Part shown: in pieces, positions 53,446 to 61,521 of the stretch | Position numbering within the stretch: position 1 is the first letter of the stretch | Layout: each line of letters opens with the position of its first letter | NCBI GenBank assembly: GCA_902792905.1 | Contig: CADBBH010000002.1 | Span: 181,627 to 245,626, forward strand | Length of the DNA stretch: 64,000 nt | Direction: 5' to 3' | Source of the DNA: Oscillospiraceae bacterium | GTDB taxonomy: Bacteria > Bacillota > Clostridia > Oscillospirales > Acutalibacteraceae | Translations under genes and position numbers: made by a program | Notes under the pieces: model-generated | The model's database searches: none | Told to the model about the DNA's origin: nothing | Seen by the model: only the letters and a program-made list of their open reading frames with translations

Positions 53446-54282
53446 ATGAAAAAGCGTTTATCTACAATAATTCTTATAGTAGTATTCGTTGCCGGGCTTG
53501 GCTTGATGCTGTATCCGACCCTGAGCGATCTGGTCAATAAGGCGCATCAGTCCGTGGCAATCAATTCCTACGATAAGCAGGTCGCAAAGCTCTCGAAGGA
53601 AGATTTCCGCAAGATTCTCAACGATGCGCGAAGCTACAATAAGACCATCACGACCAATGAATTCCCCAGAGACGAGCGCGACCTCGAAGGAAACGACGAA
53701 TACCGCGCCGCGATTAATCCCTCGGGTAACGGCATGATCGGCTATCTCAAGATAGATTCCATCGATGTCAGAATGGCAATCTATCACACGACGAAGGAAG
53801 CGATTCTCCAATCGGGCGTCGGCCATGTTCCGACCACCTCTCTTCCTGTAGGAGGCCTCAGCACCCACGCGGTGCTCACGGGTCACAGAGGTCTGCCTTC
53901 GGCGAGATTATTCACCGATCTCGATAAAGTTAAAATCGGCGACAGATTCTATCTCTATGTTCTTGACGACATCCTCGCTTACGAGGTCGATCAGATAAAG
54001 ACTGTTCTGCCGACCGACACAAGGGATCTGCAGATAGTTCCGGGCAAGGATTATGTAACTCTCGTTACCTGCACTCCCTACGGCATCAACACTCACCGCC
54101 TGCTCGTCAGAGGCCACAGGGTAAGTTATGACGAAACAGTCCGCGAAGTTCAGACCGATACGGCCGAAAAGCCGAAACTGCCGGCCGATCAGCTCGCAGT
54201 TATAATCGCGGCTCCGTGCTTTGTATTGTTCTTAATAATTATTCTCATTATAAAGAAAAAAAGAAGGAGGGAAGACTCTTGA
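53446..54282 (+). CDS. Class C (pilin-polymerising) sortase
   Basis: 278 residues. An N-terminal membrane span (6-24), the sortase barrel and a C-terminal span (about 247-270) fit class C. Catalytic His147 (LTGHRG), Cys209 (TLVTCTPYG) and Arg218 (HRLLVRGHR) are intact. The canonical lid motif DP(F/W/Y) before the barrel is not seen; the region 66-90 reads NKTITTNEFPRDERDLEGND. It links backbone pilins through LPxTG to the pilin Lys. It ends in TTGA overlap with the minor pilin gene. Confidence 0.93.
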   Translation: MKKRLSTIILIVVFVAGLGLMLYPTLSDLVNKAHQSVAINSYDKQVAKLSKEDFRKILNDARSYNKTITTNEFPRDERDLEGNDEYRAAINPSGNGMIGYLKIDSIDVRMAIYHTTKEAILQSGVGHVPTTSLPVGGLSTHAVLTGHRGLPSARLFTDLDKVKIGDRFYLYVLDDILAYEVDQIKTVLPTDTRDLQIVPGKDYVTLVTCTPYGINTHRLLVRGHRVSYDETVREVQTDTAEKPKLPADQLAVIIAAPCFVLFLIIILIIKKKRRREDS

Positions 54283-55118
54283 AAAAGCTGTTTATGATAA
54301 TAATTGCAGTTATCGTTTGCCTGATGCCTTTCGGCGTTCTCGCAGGCGCTGCTTCACCGAGCGGAAAAATAACCGTAGTTATGATAAACAGAGCCGATAA
54401 GAGCCCCCTTCAGGATAAAACTGTCAATATAGTCAAGGTTGCGGACTGCCTCTATTCCAATCGCACCGCCTCTTTCACCCTTACAGGCGATTTTGCCGAT
54501 TCTCATATCGATCTGAGTGATACGGGAGCCGCGATGCATCTCTATGATACCGCTGTCGGCAAGGGAATCAAGGGTACGGCAATCAAATCCGATACCGAAG
54601 GAAAGGCATCGCTTCCTTGTGAACTCGGCGCATATCTTGTCTATTCACCCGATAAGCTTTTTAATCCGTTTGTAGTCTTCGTTCCCTATGAGACAGCTGA
54701 GGAACTTATCTTCGATGTCACCGCGGAGCCGAAAATTGATGTTCCCGTGACAGATCCGACTTCACCGACTTCACCTACTTCACCGACATCGCCGACAACT
54801 CCGACTCAGCCGACAAAACCGTCGGAAAACACCACCAAGAGCAGCGATTCGGTTACACCGGTTGTCCCGCCCGTTCCCGTAGTGCCTGTTGTCCCTGTTG
54901 TTCCCTATATTCCGGGCGAACATCCAACAAGAACTCACACAACCGCGCCGGACGGTACCCCCGGAACAGACAATGATAACTCTTCGAATAACTCAGGCGA
55001 AAAGCTCCCGCAGACGGGTATGATTCAGTATCCCATTCCGATACTCGGATTTGCCGGAATTATGATGTTTGCCATAGGATTTGCAGTTTATGGAGAAGGC
55101 AAAAAGAAAGAAAACTAA
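54279..55118 (+). CDS. Minor (basal) pilin with LPQTG sorting signal and Pro/Thr/Ser stalk
   Basis: 279 residues. It starts with a TTG that overlaps the sortase stop; AAGGAGG lies 8 bases upstream. Signal peptide 1-24, a single Cna_B-like domain (about 28-150), then a Pro/Thr/Ser-rich linker: several PTS triplets at 158-171 and a PVVPVV repeat at about 195-210. The sorting signal is LPQTG (243-247), with a membrane span and basic tail. The stalk suits a wall-spanning basal pilin. Its gene end overlaps the next sortase gene by 29 bases. Confidence 0.88.
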   Translation: MKKLFMIIIAVIVCLMPFGVLAGAASPSGKITVVMINRADKSPLQDKTVNIVKVADCLYSNRTASFTLTGDFADSHIDLSDTGAAMHLYDTAVGKGIKGTAIKSDTEGKASLPCELGAYLVYSPDKLFNPFVVFVPYETAEELIFDVTAEPKIDVPVTDPTSPTSPTSPTSPTTPTQPTKPSENTTKSSDSVTPVVPPVPVVPVVPVVPYIPGEHPTRTHTTAPDGTPGTDNDNSSNNSGEKLPQTGMIQYPIPILGFAGIMMFAIGFAVYGEGKKKEN

Positions 55119-55698
55119 AATCGGAATCGCTTTAATGGCTTTCGGCCTGCTGCTTATAGCAGCGGCCGGGGGCTTATTTGCTTTTAATGCAATGAATGAC
55201 AAAAAAGCCGGCGAAACCGCTGACAGAATCATTGAAGCAGTCGAGCAGGCAGGGGAGGAAACCTCCTATGAGGAGGAGGAAAACGGTGAAGTTTTCGCGG
55301 CGATAGACGGCGATAAATATATTGGCGTCATTTCAGTTCCTTCGCTCAGTATTGAGCTTCCCGTTCAGTCGGATTATTCTCTCGCAAAACTGAAAAACTC
55401 GCCCTGCAGGTATTACGGCAGCGTACCCGAGGGGACTGCGGTAATCTGCGCCCACAATTATCAGAGCCATTTCGGTAATCTGAAATACGCAAAACCGGGC
55501 GACAAAGTCTATTTCACTGATGTAGCGGGCTTGACCTATTCATATGAGATTTCCGCCATCGAGCAGCTTGACGGCTATGATACGGAGAGAATGAAGGAAA
55601 ATACTGGCTGGGATATGACTCTCTTTACCTGCACCTACAGCGGCAGGCAGCGCATAACAGCCCGCCTGACCAGAGTAATGAATGAAGACCTGAAATAA
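55090..55698 (+). CDS. Second sortase of the pilus operon
   Basis: 202 residues. An N-terminal membrane span (10-33), an acidic linker (EEEE near 61), then a sortase barrel with catalytic His122 (CAHNY), Cys181 (TLFTC) and Arg188. There is no C-terminal span, unlike the first sortase. It could attach the finished pilus to peptidoglycan or join the minor pilin. The class cannot be settled by eye (B- or D-like). I chose the ATG at 55090 with AGGA ten bases upstream. It ends the operon. Confidence 0.88.
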   Translation: MEKAKRKKTKIGIALMAFGLLLIAAAGGLFAFNAMNDKKAGETADRIIEAVEQAGEETSYEEEENGEVFAAIDGDKYIGVISVPSLSIELPVQSDYSLAKLKNSPCRYYGSVPEGTAVICAHNYQSHFGNLKYAKPGDKVYFTDVAGLTYSYEISAIEQLDGYDTERMKENTGWDMTLFTCTYSGRQRITARLTRVMNEDLK

Positions 55699-55825
55699 TA
55701 AACAGCGCCCTCTCCGCGGTAGGTGTTCATAAACCAGTAGTTTTGAAGAACTATCAAATCAGTTAATTGCGGCGCTATCTGACAGGGTTGGTTAATGGCA
55801 ATATAAAAACTTTATAATAAATGCC

Positions 55826-55863
55826 AAAAGCACGAAGATCCTTATGGATTCTTCGTGCTTTTA
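55826..55863. terminator. Terminator of the pilus operon
   Basis: AAAAGCACGAAGA / TCTTCGTGCTTTT, 13 base pairs plus a bulge, around TCCTTATGGA, with T residues at the end. It lies 128 bases after the last stop; the gap before it (55699-55825) holds no gene. Confidence 0.85.
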
Positions 55864-55939
55864 TTGTAAGTTAAAATACTATATATACATAATCCGATAT
55901 ACCAGCATATAATGCAGAATCAGCACAAACAATTGCCGA

Positions 55940-55969
55940 AGCAGCGGGCTCCGATTTGAACCCGCTGCT
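55940..55969 (-). terminator. Hairpin after the large LRR gene
   Basis: AGCAGCGGG / CCCGCTGCT, a 9-base-pair stem with a 12-base loop, 17 bases beyond the stop codon of the minus-strand LRR gene. T-rich sequence beyond it is weak. Confidence 0.55.
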
Positions 55970-55985
55970 CAGGATAGTTACAGAA

Positions 55986-58900
55986 TCATTTGAATAACGA
56001 GATAAAAAACGAAATCACTCTTGATATAAAGCTTGCCACATTTCTGAAGAATGTAAGTATCGGCGATTCGGTTTCTCCGCCGTTTTCGGTTATGTTGAAT
56101 TCGGCTGTTGTCGTGCCGGAGAAGTTTCCTATGCCGGTAACAGTCGCTTTGGCTTTGCCTGCAGCGGTGTTGTTTGTGTAGATTACTTTGTAATCGGAAC
56201 CCTCGCGGAGAAGTTTGCCGTTGTAGATAACTCTGAGTGCGGGCGTGATTTCGCTGCCGGTGTAGTGCTGGTCGGCTATGCTGTCAATCTCCGCTTCGGA
56301 GATATCACGGGTAAGAATCGCAAAATTGACAATGCTTGAGAACATCTTGTAAGTGTTGATTCCGCTCACCTTTACAGTTGCCGTGCCGACATTGATATTA
56401 TCGGAGTATTTCACCTTGAAATCTTCGCCCTTTGAGAGCTGAGCGCCGCTGACCGTGACACTTACGGCAGGCTCGAGCTCTTTGCCTGTGTAGCGCTGAT
56501 TAGGAATAGGTGCGACAACAAAGGTGCTGACCGGGATATTATTCGCTTTGGCATAATTGTATGCGTAAGAATCCTCGGAGCAGTAAATCGTCAGCTTCGG
56601 GCAGTTTTCAAAGGCGTCTGAAGATATAGTTTCTACGCTGTCGGAGATAATGGCGGTTTCAAGATTCTCGCAGTTTGCGAATGCAAGAGTCTGGACTGTG
56701 TTTACATTGCCGCCGAGGGCGACGGTCTGAAGCTCGGGGCAGTTCATAAAGCTTTGCGCCTCAACCACCTGAAGCGCGGCCGCGGCCTCGTCCCTTGCTT
56801 CGCCGAGTGATGCGACACCGATTCCGCTTCCCTTGAAAGAATTGGGATAAAGCTTCTCTATGCCGACAAAATTGAAAGTTGTCAGTGAAGTGCATCCGGC
56901 AAAAGCGAGTTTTCCTATCAGCTTGCTGTCCGCTTCCCAGGTGAACGAACTCAGCGCGGTGCAGTTTTCAAAGCATCTTTCGGGGATATAGACTACATTT
57001 CGCGACATATATACCGTTTCAAGAGAAGTGCAGCCGGCGAAACTCGTTCTGCCTATATCTTTGACGCTGTCCGCGATGAAGATATCTCTGATTTTATCAC
57101 ATCCGCCGAAAGCGTTATCGCCGATAAGGAATACATTTCCGTTGATTACGATGTTTTCAAGCTCTTTACAGTTTTCGAAGCACCCATCACCTATGCTTTC
57201 GACATTTTCGGGAATTTCAATGCTTTTAATGCTTGTGTTTGCAAATGTATAAGAGCCTATATCCGTTACGCTGTCGGGGATGGAAATGCTTTCAATACTG
57301 GTACAGTTTTTCAGAAGATTATCTGGAATATATTTTATACCTTCGCTGATAATGATTTCGTGTAAATTTGGACAATTCTCAAATGGATATATATCATCGT
57401 TATATCCATACTCCTGGACATTTATAAAGCAATTTCTTATAAGCAACTCCACACGTTCTAGTTTTTCGTTTGATGCAAACGCTGCAGTTCCGATATATGA
57501 AACGCTTTGCGGTATTGTTAATTCAGTTAACTGTGTATTTCTGAATGCATTATTTCCAATCTTAGTCAGTGTATTAGGAAGATTAATCTCTTTAATAGTT
57601 GAGTCGGCAAAGGCCATATTATCTATCACTTCGACACCTGGCAAAACCGTAACTCTCTCCAATATATTTGTTTTTGAAAACAATTTTGACTTTATTCTTC
57701 TGACACTTTCTGTAATGAATATGTTCTTAGATTGAAAATTAGAGGGGAATGTTCCATAAACAAGGTCTCTGCACTTATAATTCAATGTTTCCAATGAACA
57801 GAAACTAAACGCAGAGCTTATAATTAATTCAAGAGATTCGGGCAAAGTCAGTTCACCAATAGATGAATATTTAAACACATTTGAATTAATATCTCTAACT
57901 AAGTTGGGTATAGACAAATTGCCAATATTTGATTGCTCAAAACATCCAGAACCAATATAGTTTAGTTTTTCTGATAATATAATTTCCGATGCCGATGTTA
58001 AAGCGAATGCTGAATCATCAATTTTAATTACAGAATCCGGGACTTTAACAGTCTGATTGAACACGGTGTCATCAAAGCATCCTTCGCCGATATATTCAAG
58101 GCTATTCGGCAGATTTACCGATGAATAAGAATTCCACTTAAAAGCCCCTGCATTCAGTTTTCTGACTCCGCTCGTAATATTAAGGTCTATTGTTTTGCAG
58201 GTAGTACACGCAAATGCGCAGTCTCCGAAATACCGTATCGTTGAAGGGAGGTTTAACTCATATTGACCATATATATCAAGAACGGTTCCTATAAAGCAAA
58301 ATGAATCCGGACCTATTGTCTCAACTCCTTCTGATATATCAACTTCTATTAACTGACGGTTTGGATCCCTACATGTAGAGCAATAAAACAATTGGGGAGG
58401 AATCTCTTTTAGTGTAGCAGGAATACTAATTCTTTCCGGCAAACAGTCCATAAAAGCAGCCTGACCGACATATTTCACTTGCGGTAGTATCACTTCTTTT
58501 ATCAAACAATTTCTAAAAGCATTCGCCTCTATTATTTTCAGATTATCTGTAAAGTTAACATTCTCAAGGTATTTATTGCCGGCAAAAGCATTTTTAGCAA
58601 TATACTCGACTGTGTCGGGGACGATAATAGTAACAGCTTTTCCGATATTGATAGCATTTACATTATCTCCGAGAGCCGTAACGGTGTAACCATCAATCTC
58701 TGCAGGAAAACTAATACTGTTTTCGTTTCCCGAATAACCGGTGATTACGGCGTTTCCCGAATTAGTAAGACCATACTTAAAACTTCCGCTTTGCAACTCA
58801 TTGACAACCCCGTTATTATTGGTTTTTGGAGTATATGAGGTGTCCAGCGTTCCATTAACTGAATAAGTTGTAAATCCGGTTTCGTAATCATAATTCTTAA

Positions 58901-59783
58901 CATACCCTAATTCCAGGAGTTCCGTTTCAACCTTGAATGACGGAATATGATGGAAAATCAAATCAGGCTTATTTATGGAATTACCATTTATAAACTTAAA
59001 ATCCGATTCAACCGTATCACCTGTAACAAATCCTTCGAACTCAACTGTTTGTAGATAGTTTTGTGAATAGTGTGGGCAAAAAACACCTTTACAGATTCCA
59101 AATGTATAATTATCGGTAATTGTTAGTTTTTCAACCCTTTCCAACGGCATAGCTCTATTTGAGGAACTGTTCTTAACTGTAGGTGTTTTTAATTCTGAAA
59201 TAAATGAACCCCATAATGAATTGCTATCATCAAATTCACAGTATTCAGGTATATATAATCGTTGCAGAAATGGTGAATTTTTGAACGCACAGTTGTCTAT
59301 ATCAAGTCTACCGGTAAAAGAATCATCAAATTTTATTTCTTCCAGAGAATCCATACTGCCGAAAGCCCAACCACCGATCAAATTAATAGTTGAAGGAATC
59401 GTGACAGATATGATTCTATCATTATTATCATGATTATAATTATCTTCAATAGAATAAACAGATTCGTTTTCTGCGATGCCATTAAAACAATAATCATAAA
59501 TTTTTGTGATAGAATATCCGTCAATATATTTGGGTATTTCAACATTTATATCATTACCGAGATATCTGTAAAGAATAGCTTCATTATCTTTTCTGCTGTA
59601 AAACATACTGTGAGTGTATAATGCTTGCAGGCTGACATCTACAGGCATAATAATCCAATTCCCGTCAGAACTGGTAATTTTCGGCGGAGGTTCAATAGTC
59701 TCGGCACTTGATAAAGGTGTAATTCCTATTATCAACAGAGCAACCAATAAAAAGCATACAAGTTTTTTATACATATTCTTCAT
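55986..59783 (-). CDS. Giant BspA-like leucine-rich repeat surface protein
   Basis: 1265 residues. Signal peptide 1-27. About 30 LRR_5 repeats of the pattern I-x-x-x-AF-x-x-C-x-x-L-x-x-I-x-I-P fill about 90-1065. Two Ig-like domains (each YTG...P...G-DY-V-Y-N..G-A-V-G) follow at about 1075-1230, and the protein ends in an amphipathic aromatic helix (FFRNVASFISRVISFFISL). No LPxTG. The N-terminal two thirds is clearly more AT-rich than the C-terminal end. The ATG is two bases after the anti-sigma gene stop, so it is in that operon. Confidence 0.9.
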   Translation of the reverse strand: MKNMYKKLVCFLLVALLIIGITPLSSAETIEPPPKITSSDGNWIIMPVDVSLQALYTHSMFYSRKDNEAILYRYLGNDINVEIPKYIDGYSITKIYDYCFNGIAENESVYSIEDNYNHDNNDRIISVTIPSTINLIGGWAFGSMDSLEEIKFDDSFTGRLDIDNCAFKNSPFLQRLYIPEYCEFDDSNSLWGSFISELKTPTVKNSSSNRAMPLERVEKLTITDNYTFGICKGVFCPHYSQNYLQTVEFEGFVTGDTVESDFKFINGNSINKPDLIFHHIPSFKVETELLELGYVKNYDYETGFTTYSVNGTLDTSYTPKTNNNGVVNELQSGSFKYGLTNSGNAVITGYSGNENSISFPAEIDGYTVTALGDNVNAINIGKAVTIIVPDTVEYIAKNAFAGNKYLENVNFTDNLKIIEANAFRNCLIKEVILPQVKYVGQAAFMDCLPERISIPATLKEIPPQLFYCSTCRDPNRQLIEVDISEGVETIGPDSFCFIGTVLDIYGQYELNLPSTIRYFGDCAFACTTCKTIDLNITSGVRKLNAGAFKWNSYSSVNLPNSLEYIGEGCFDDTVFNQTVKVPDSVIKIDDSAFALTSASEIILSEKLNYIGSGCFEQSNIGNLSIPNLVRDINSNVFKYSSIGELTLPESLELIISSAFSFCSLETLNYKCRDLVYGTFPSNFQSKNIFITESVRRIKSKLFSKTNILERVTVLPGVEVIDNMAFADSTIKEINLPNTLTKIGNNAFRNTQLTELTIPQSVSYIGTAAFASNEKLERVELLIRNCFINVQEYGYNDDIYPFENCPNLHEIIISEGIKYIPDNLLKNCTSIESISIPDSVTDIGSYTFANTSIKSIEIPENVESIGDGCFENCKELENIVINGNVFLIGDNAFGGCDKIRDIFIADSVKDIGRTSFAGCTSLETVYMSRNVVYIPERCFENCTALSSFTWEADSKLIGKLAFAGCTSLTTFNFVGIEKLYPNSFKGSGIGVASLGEARDEAAAALQVVEAQSFMNCPELQTVALGGNVNTVQTLAFANCENLETAIISDSVETISSDAFENCPKLTIYCSEDSYAYNYAKANNIPVSTFVVAPIPNQRYTGKELEPAVSVTVSGAQLSKGEDFKVKYSDNINVGTATVKVSGINTYKMFSSIVNFAILTRDISEAEIDSIADQHYTGSEITPALRVIYNGKLLREGSDYKVIYTNNTAAGKAKATVTGIGNFSGTTTAEFNITENGGETESPILTFFRNVASFISRVISFFISLFK

Positions 59784-59785
59784 AA

Positions 59786-60742
59786 TTAAACCCCCTTTAA
59801 TGTAAAGGAACTTGAGCAGCCGCCATAACTGACCGTAATATAAGCGCGGCTGTAAAACGGCAGGCGCGTTTCGTCAATATCCACCTTATATTCATCCGCC
59901 GAAAGTTCTCTCTCTTCTCCAGTGCTGTAAACCGCGAAAACCCGCATCCCTATTTCTAAGAGCGCCGTGTCGATACCGTAGCTGTAGGTGAAATCAAAGC
60001 CTTCGGGGAAGGTGACATAAATCGAGTTGAGTATCGGCGTTTTTTCGTTATTCAGAATTCTGACCTTGAAGCTTTCGCTGAAGCCGTAAGCCGTGACCGT
60101 TACAGTCTGCTCGCCGGCTTTTTCGGCAAAGGGCGAATCAAATTTTACTGTGTAATCATCTGTTGTATAGCTTCCTTCGGTGGTCAGAGCAACAACATCA
60201 AGCCCCGTTTTATCAAAACTCTCTCCCACATAGTATTCACGGCGGAAGCTGGAGCTGAATTTCAGTTCGATTGATTTAATTATCACCTGCTGTGTTGTGC
60301 TTTCCGCGGCTCTAACAGTGGTGGTTTCAGAAATCTGTTCGGTGACCGGTTCAAGCTCATATACATTGAATAATTCTCTGAAATACTTTGCGACATCACG
60401 GGCAATCTCGGACGGCGTGCCCTGAGCGGCAACAGTGCCGATTCCTATAATGACTGCCAGAGCGGCGGCGATTGCCGCTATCTTAAACGCGGGCGATTTG
60501 GGCGCAATGCCGATTCTCTTCATAAAATCCCTGTCTGAGATAACAGGAAGTATATCGACGCCGTTTTCACGGATACAGTTTATCGTGTCGGCATATTCGT
60601 CTATAAGGTCAAAATCTGTTTCGTCGCCTTTGGCGAGTTCTTCATCAATAAGGTTATTAAGATATGCGCAGAGAGCTTCTTCAAGGTTTCCGGTGAAATC
60701 TTCACCGAGAAGTATGCTCTTATTTACAACTATTGCACTCAA
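59786..60742 (-). CDS. Membrane anti-sigma factor-like protein with extracellular Ig-like domains
   Basis: 318 residues. Cytosolic N-terminal part (about 1-85), a membrane span (86-106), then two extracellular domains: a bacterial Ig-like fold at about 152-230 (YYVGESFDKTGLDVVALTTEG and later GEQTVTVTAYG) and a second at about 236-318. The position directly after a sigma factor gene and the membrane layout suggest an anti-sigma factor whose outer part senses something. The cytosolic part does not show a clear zinc (HCC) motif. The TTG at 60742 follows AAAGGAGG by 8 bases; a longer ATG at 60763 is less likely. The sigma stop is one base upstream. Confidence 0.78.
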   Translation of the reverse strand: MSAIVVNKSILLGEDFTGNLEEALCAYLNNLIDEELAKGDETDFDLIDEYADTINCIRENGVDILPVISDRDFMKRIGIAPKSPAFKIAAIAAALAVIIGIGTVAAQGTPSEIARDVAKYFRELFNVYELEPVTEQISETTTVRAAESTTQQVIIKSIELKFSSSFRREYYVGESFDKTGLDVVALTTEGSYTTDDYTVKFDSPFAEKAGEQTVTVTAYGFSESFKVRILNNEKTPILNSIYVTFPEGFDFTYSYGIDTALLEIGMRVFAVYSTGEERELSADEYKVDIDETRLPFYSRAYITVSYGGCSSSFTLKGV

Positions 60743-60743
60743 T

Positions 60744-61298
60744 TCATCCGCCTCCTTTCTCATATACTTTCATTTTTACTTTATCTTTCAGGCGTTTCAG
60801 TCTCATAGAGACCGCCGCGGGTGAAATACCCATCATAACGGCAATATCGTTAACTGCGGTTCTGCGCACAAACCGCAAATCGTAAAGCGTTTTTTCGTCA
60901 TCCGAGAGAGTTTTAATCAGCTCTTCCGCGAGCAGGTTATAGTCCGTTTCGTCAACCGCGGCGAGATAACCGGCATCGACCGATGCGATATCCTCGGCAT
61001 ATTCAAGCGGAACATTTCTCTGCTTCGCTTTGGCTTTTTCCTCTTTGCGCCGCCTGACGAAATTATCCGCCGTGCGGTAGAGGAACGCCCTCGGGTTTTC
61101 TATTACTTCTCCTGAATTCAGTTTTTGCTGCAGCACCAGGAAGGAATCCTGGACGCAGTCATCTGCGTCTTCCCTCGCGCCTTCAAGCCGGGCGAGGCAG
61201 TAATTAAACAGTTTTATTCTGTATTGTGCATAACATTCTTTGAGAATGGCATTGCAGTCCTTTGTGTTTTTGATAACCTCGCCCCCTTTCTTTGGCAT
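60744..61298 (-). CDS. ECF-type sigma-70 family RNA polymerase sigma factor
   Basis: 184 residues. Region 2 runs about 20-90 (FNYCLARLEGAREDADDCVQDSFLVL, then AFLYRTADNFVRRRK). Region 4 is about 128-178 (LSDDEKTLYDLRF, then IAVMMGISPAAVSMRLKRLKDKV). It lacks regions 1 and 3, as ECF factors do. It probably directs RNA polymerase to its own operon, but no conserved ECF promoter could be identified. I chose the ATG at 61298 with AAGGGA 9 bases before it. The first gene of a sigma/anti-sigma/LRR operon. Confidence 0.9.
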   Translation of the reverse strand: MPKKGGEVIKNTKDCNAILKECYAQYRIKLFNYCLARLEGAREDADDCVQDSFLVLQQKLNSGEVIENPRAFLYRTADNFVRRRKEEKAKAKQRNVPLEYAEDIASVDAGYLAAVDETDYNLLAEELIKTLSDDEKTLYDLRFVRRTAVNDIAVMMGISPAAVSMRLKRLKDKVKMKVYEKGGG

Positions 61299-61439
61299 TC
61301 GGAATTGTCCCTTCAATAAGCAGTCAGCCAAAATTGCAAATCTAACGGAAAAATCTGAAAAAATTATATTTAATTATATCATATTGGTAATCCGATATAA
61401 AGATTCTTTCTTCTGCCGGAATAATATACGAACAGTATA

Positions 61440-61468
61440 TTGACTTTTGGACATAGACATACTATAAT
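61440..61468 (+). promoter_or_regulatory. Sigma-A promoter of the AlbA_2/ATPase-like regulator gene
   Basis: TTGACT (61440-61445), 17 bases, TATAAT (61463-61468), with a GGGGAGG ribosome site near 61507. GGACAT lies in the spacer and ATGTCC overlaps the -10 box. Confidence 0.85.
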
Positions 61469-61506
61469 GTCCATGACAGGACATTGCGGACTGTCCGAGC
61501 TTGTCC
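61449..61506 (+). promoter_or_regulatory. Cluster of GGACA / TGTCC half-sites over promoter and leader
   Basis: GGACA at 61449-61453 and 61479-61483, GGAC at 61488-61491, TGTCC at 61468-61472, 61492-61496 and 61502-61506. They form nested inverted repeats within 58 bases, spaced by about 10 to 20 bases. One pair covers the -10 box, so binding would block transcription. Autoregulation by the downstream protein is the simplest reading. Confidence 0.65.
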
Positions 61507-61521
61507 GGGGAGGTAATCAAT

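Noticed and set aside
54749-54915. PTS and PVV repeats in the minor pilin considered as a DNA repeat array or frameshift.
   Set aside because: They are in frame, short and fit a wall-spanning Pro/Thr stalk before an intact sorting signal.
55940-55969. GGTTCAAATC on the minus strand looked like a tRNA T-loop.
   Set aside because: The five bases on either side do not pair as a T-stem, and no acceptor, D or anticodon arm is present. It is the loop of a simple hairpin.
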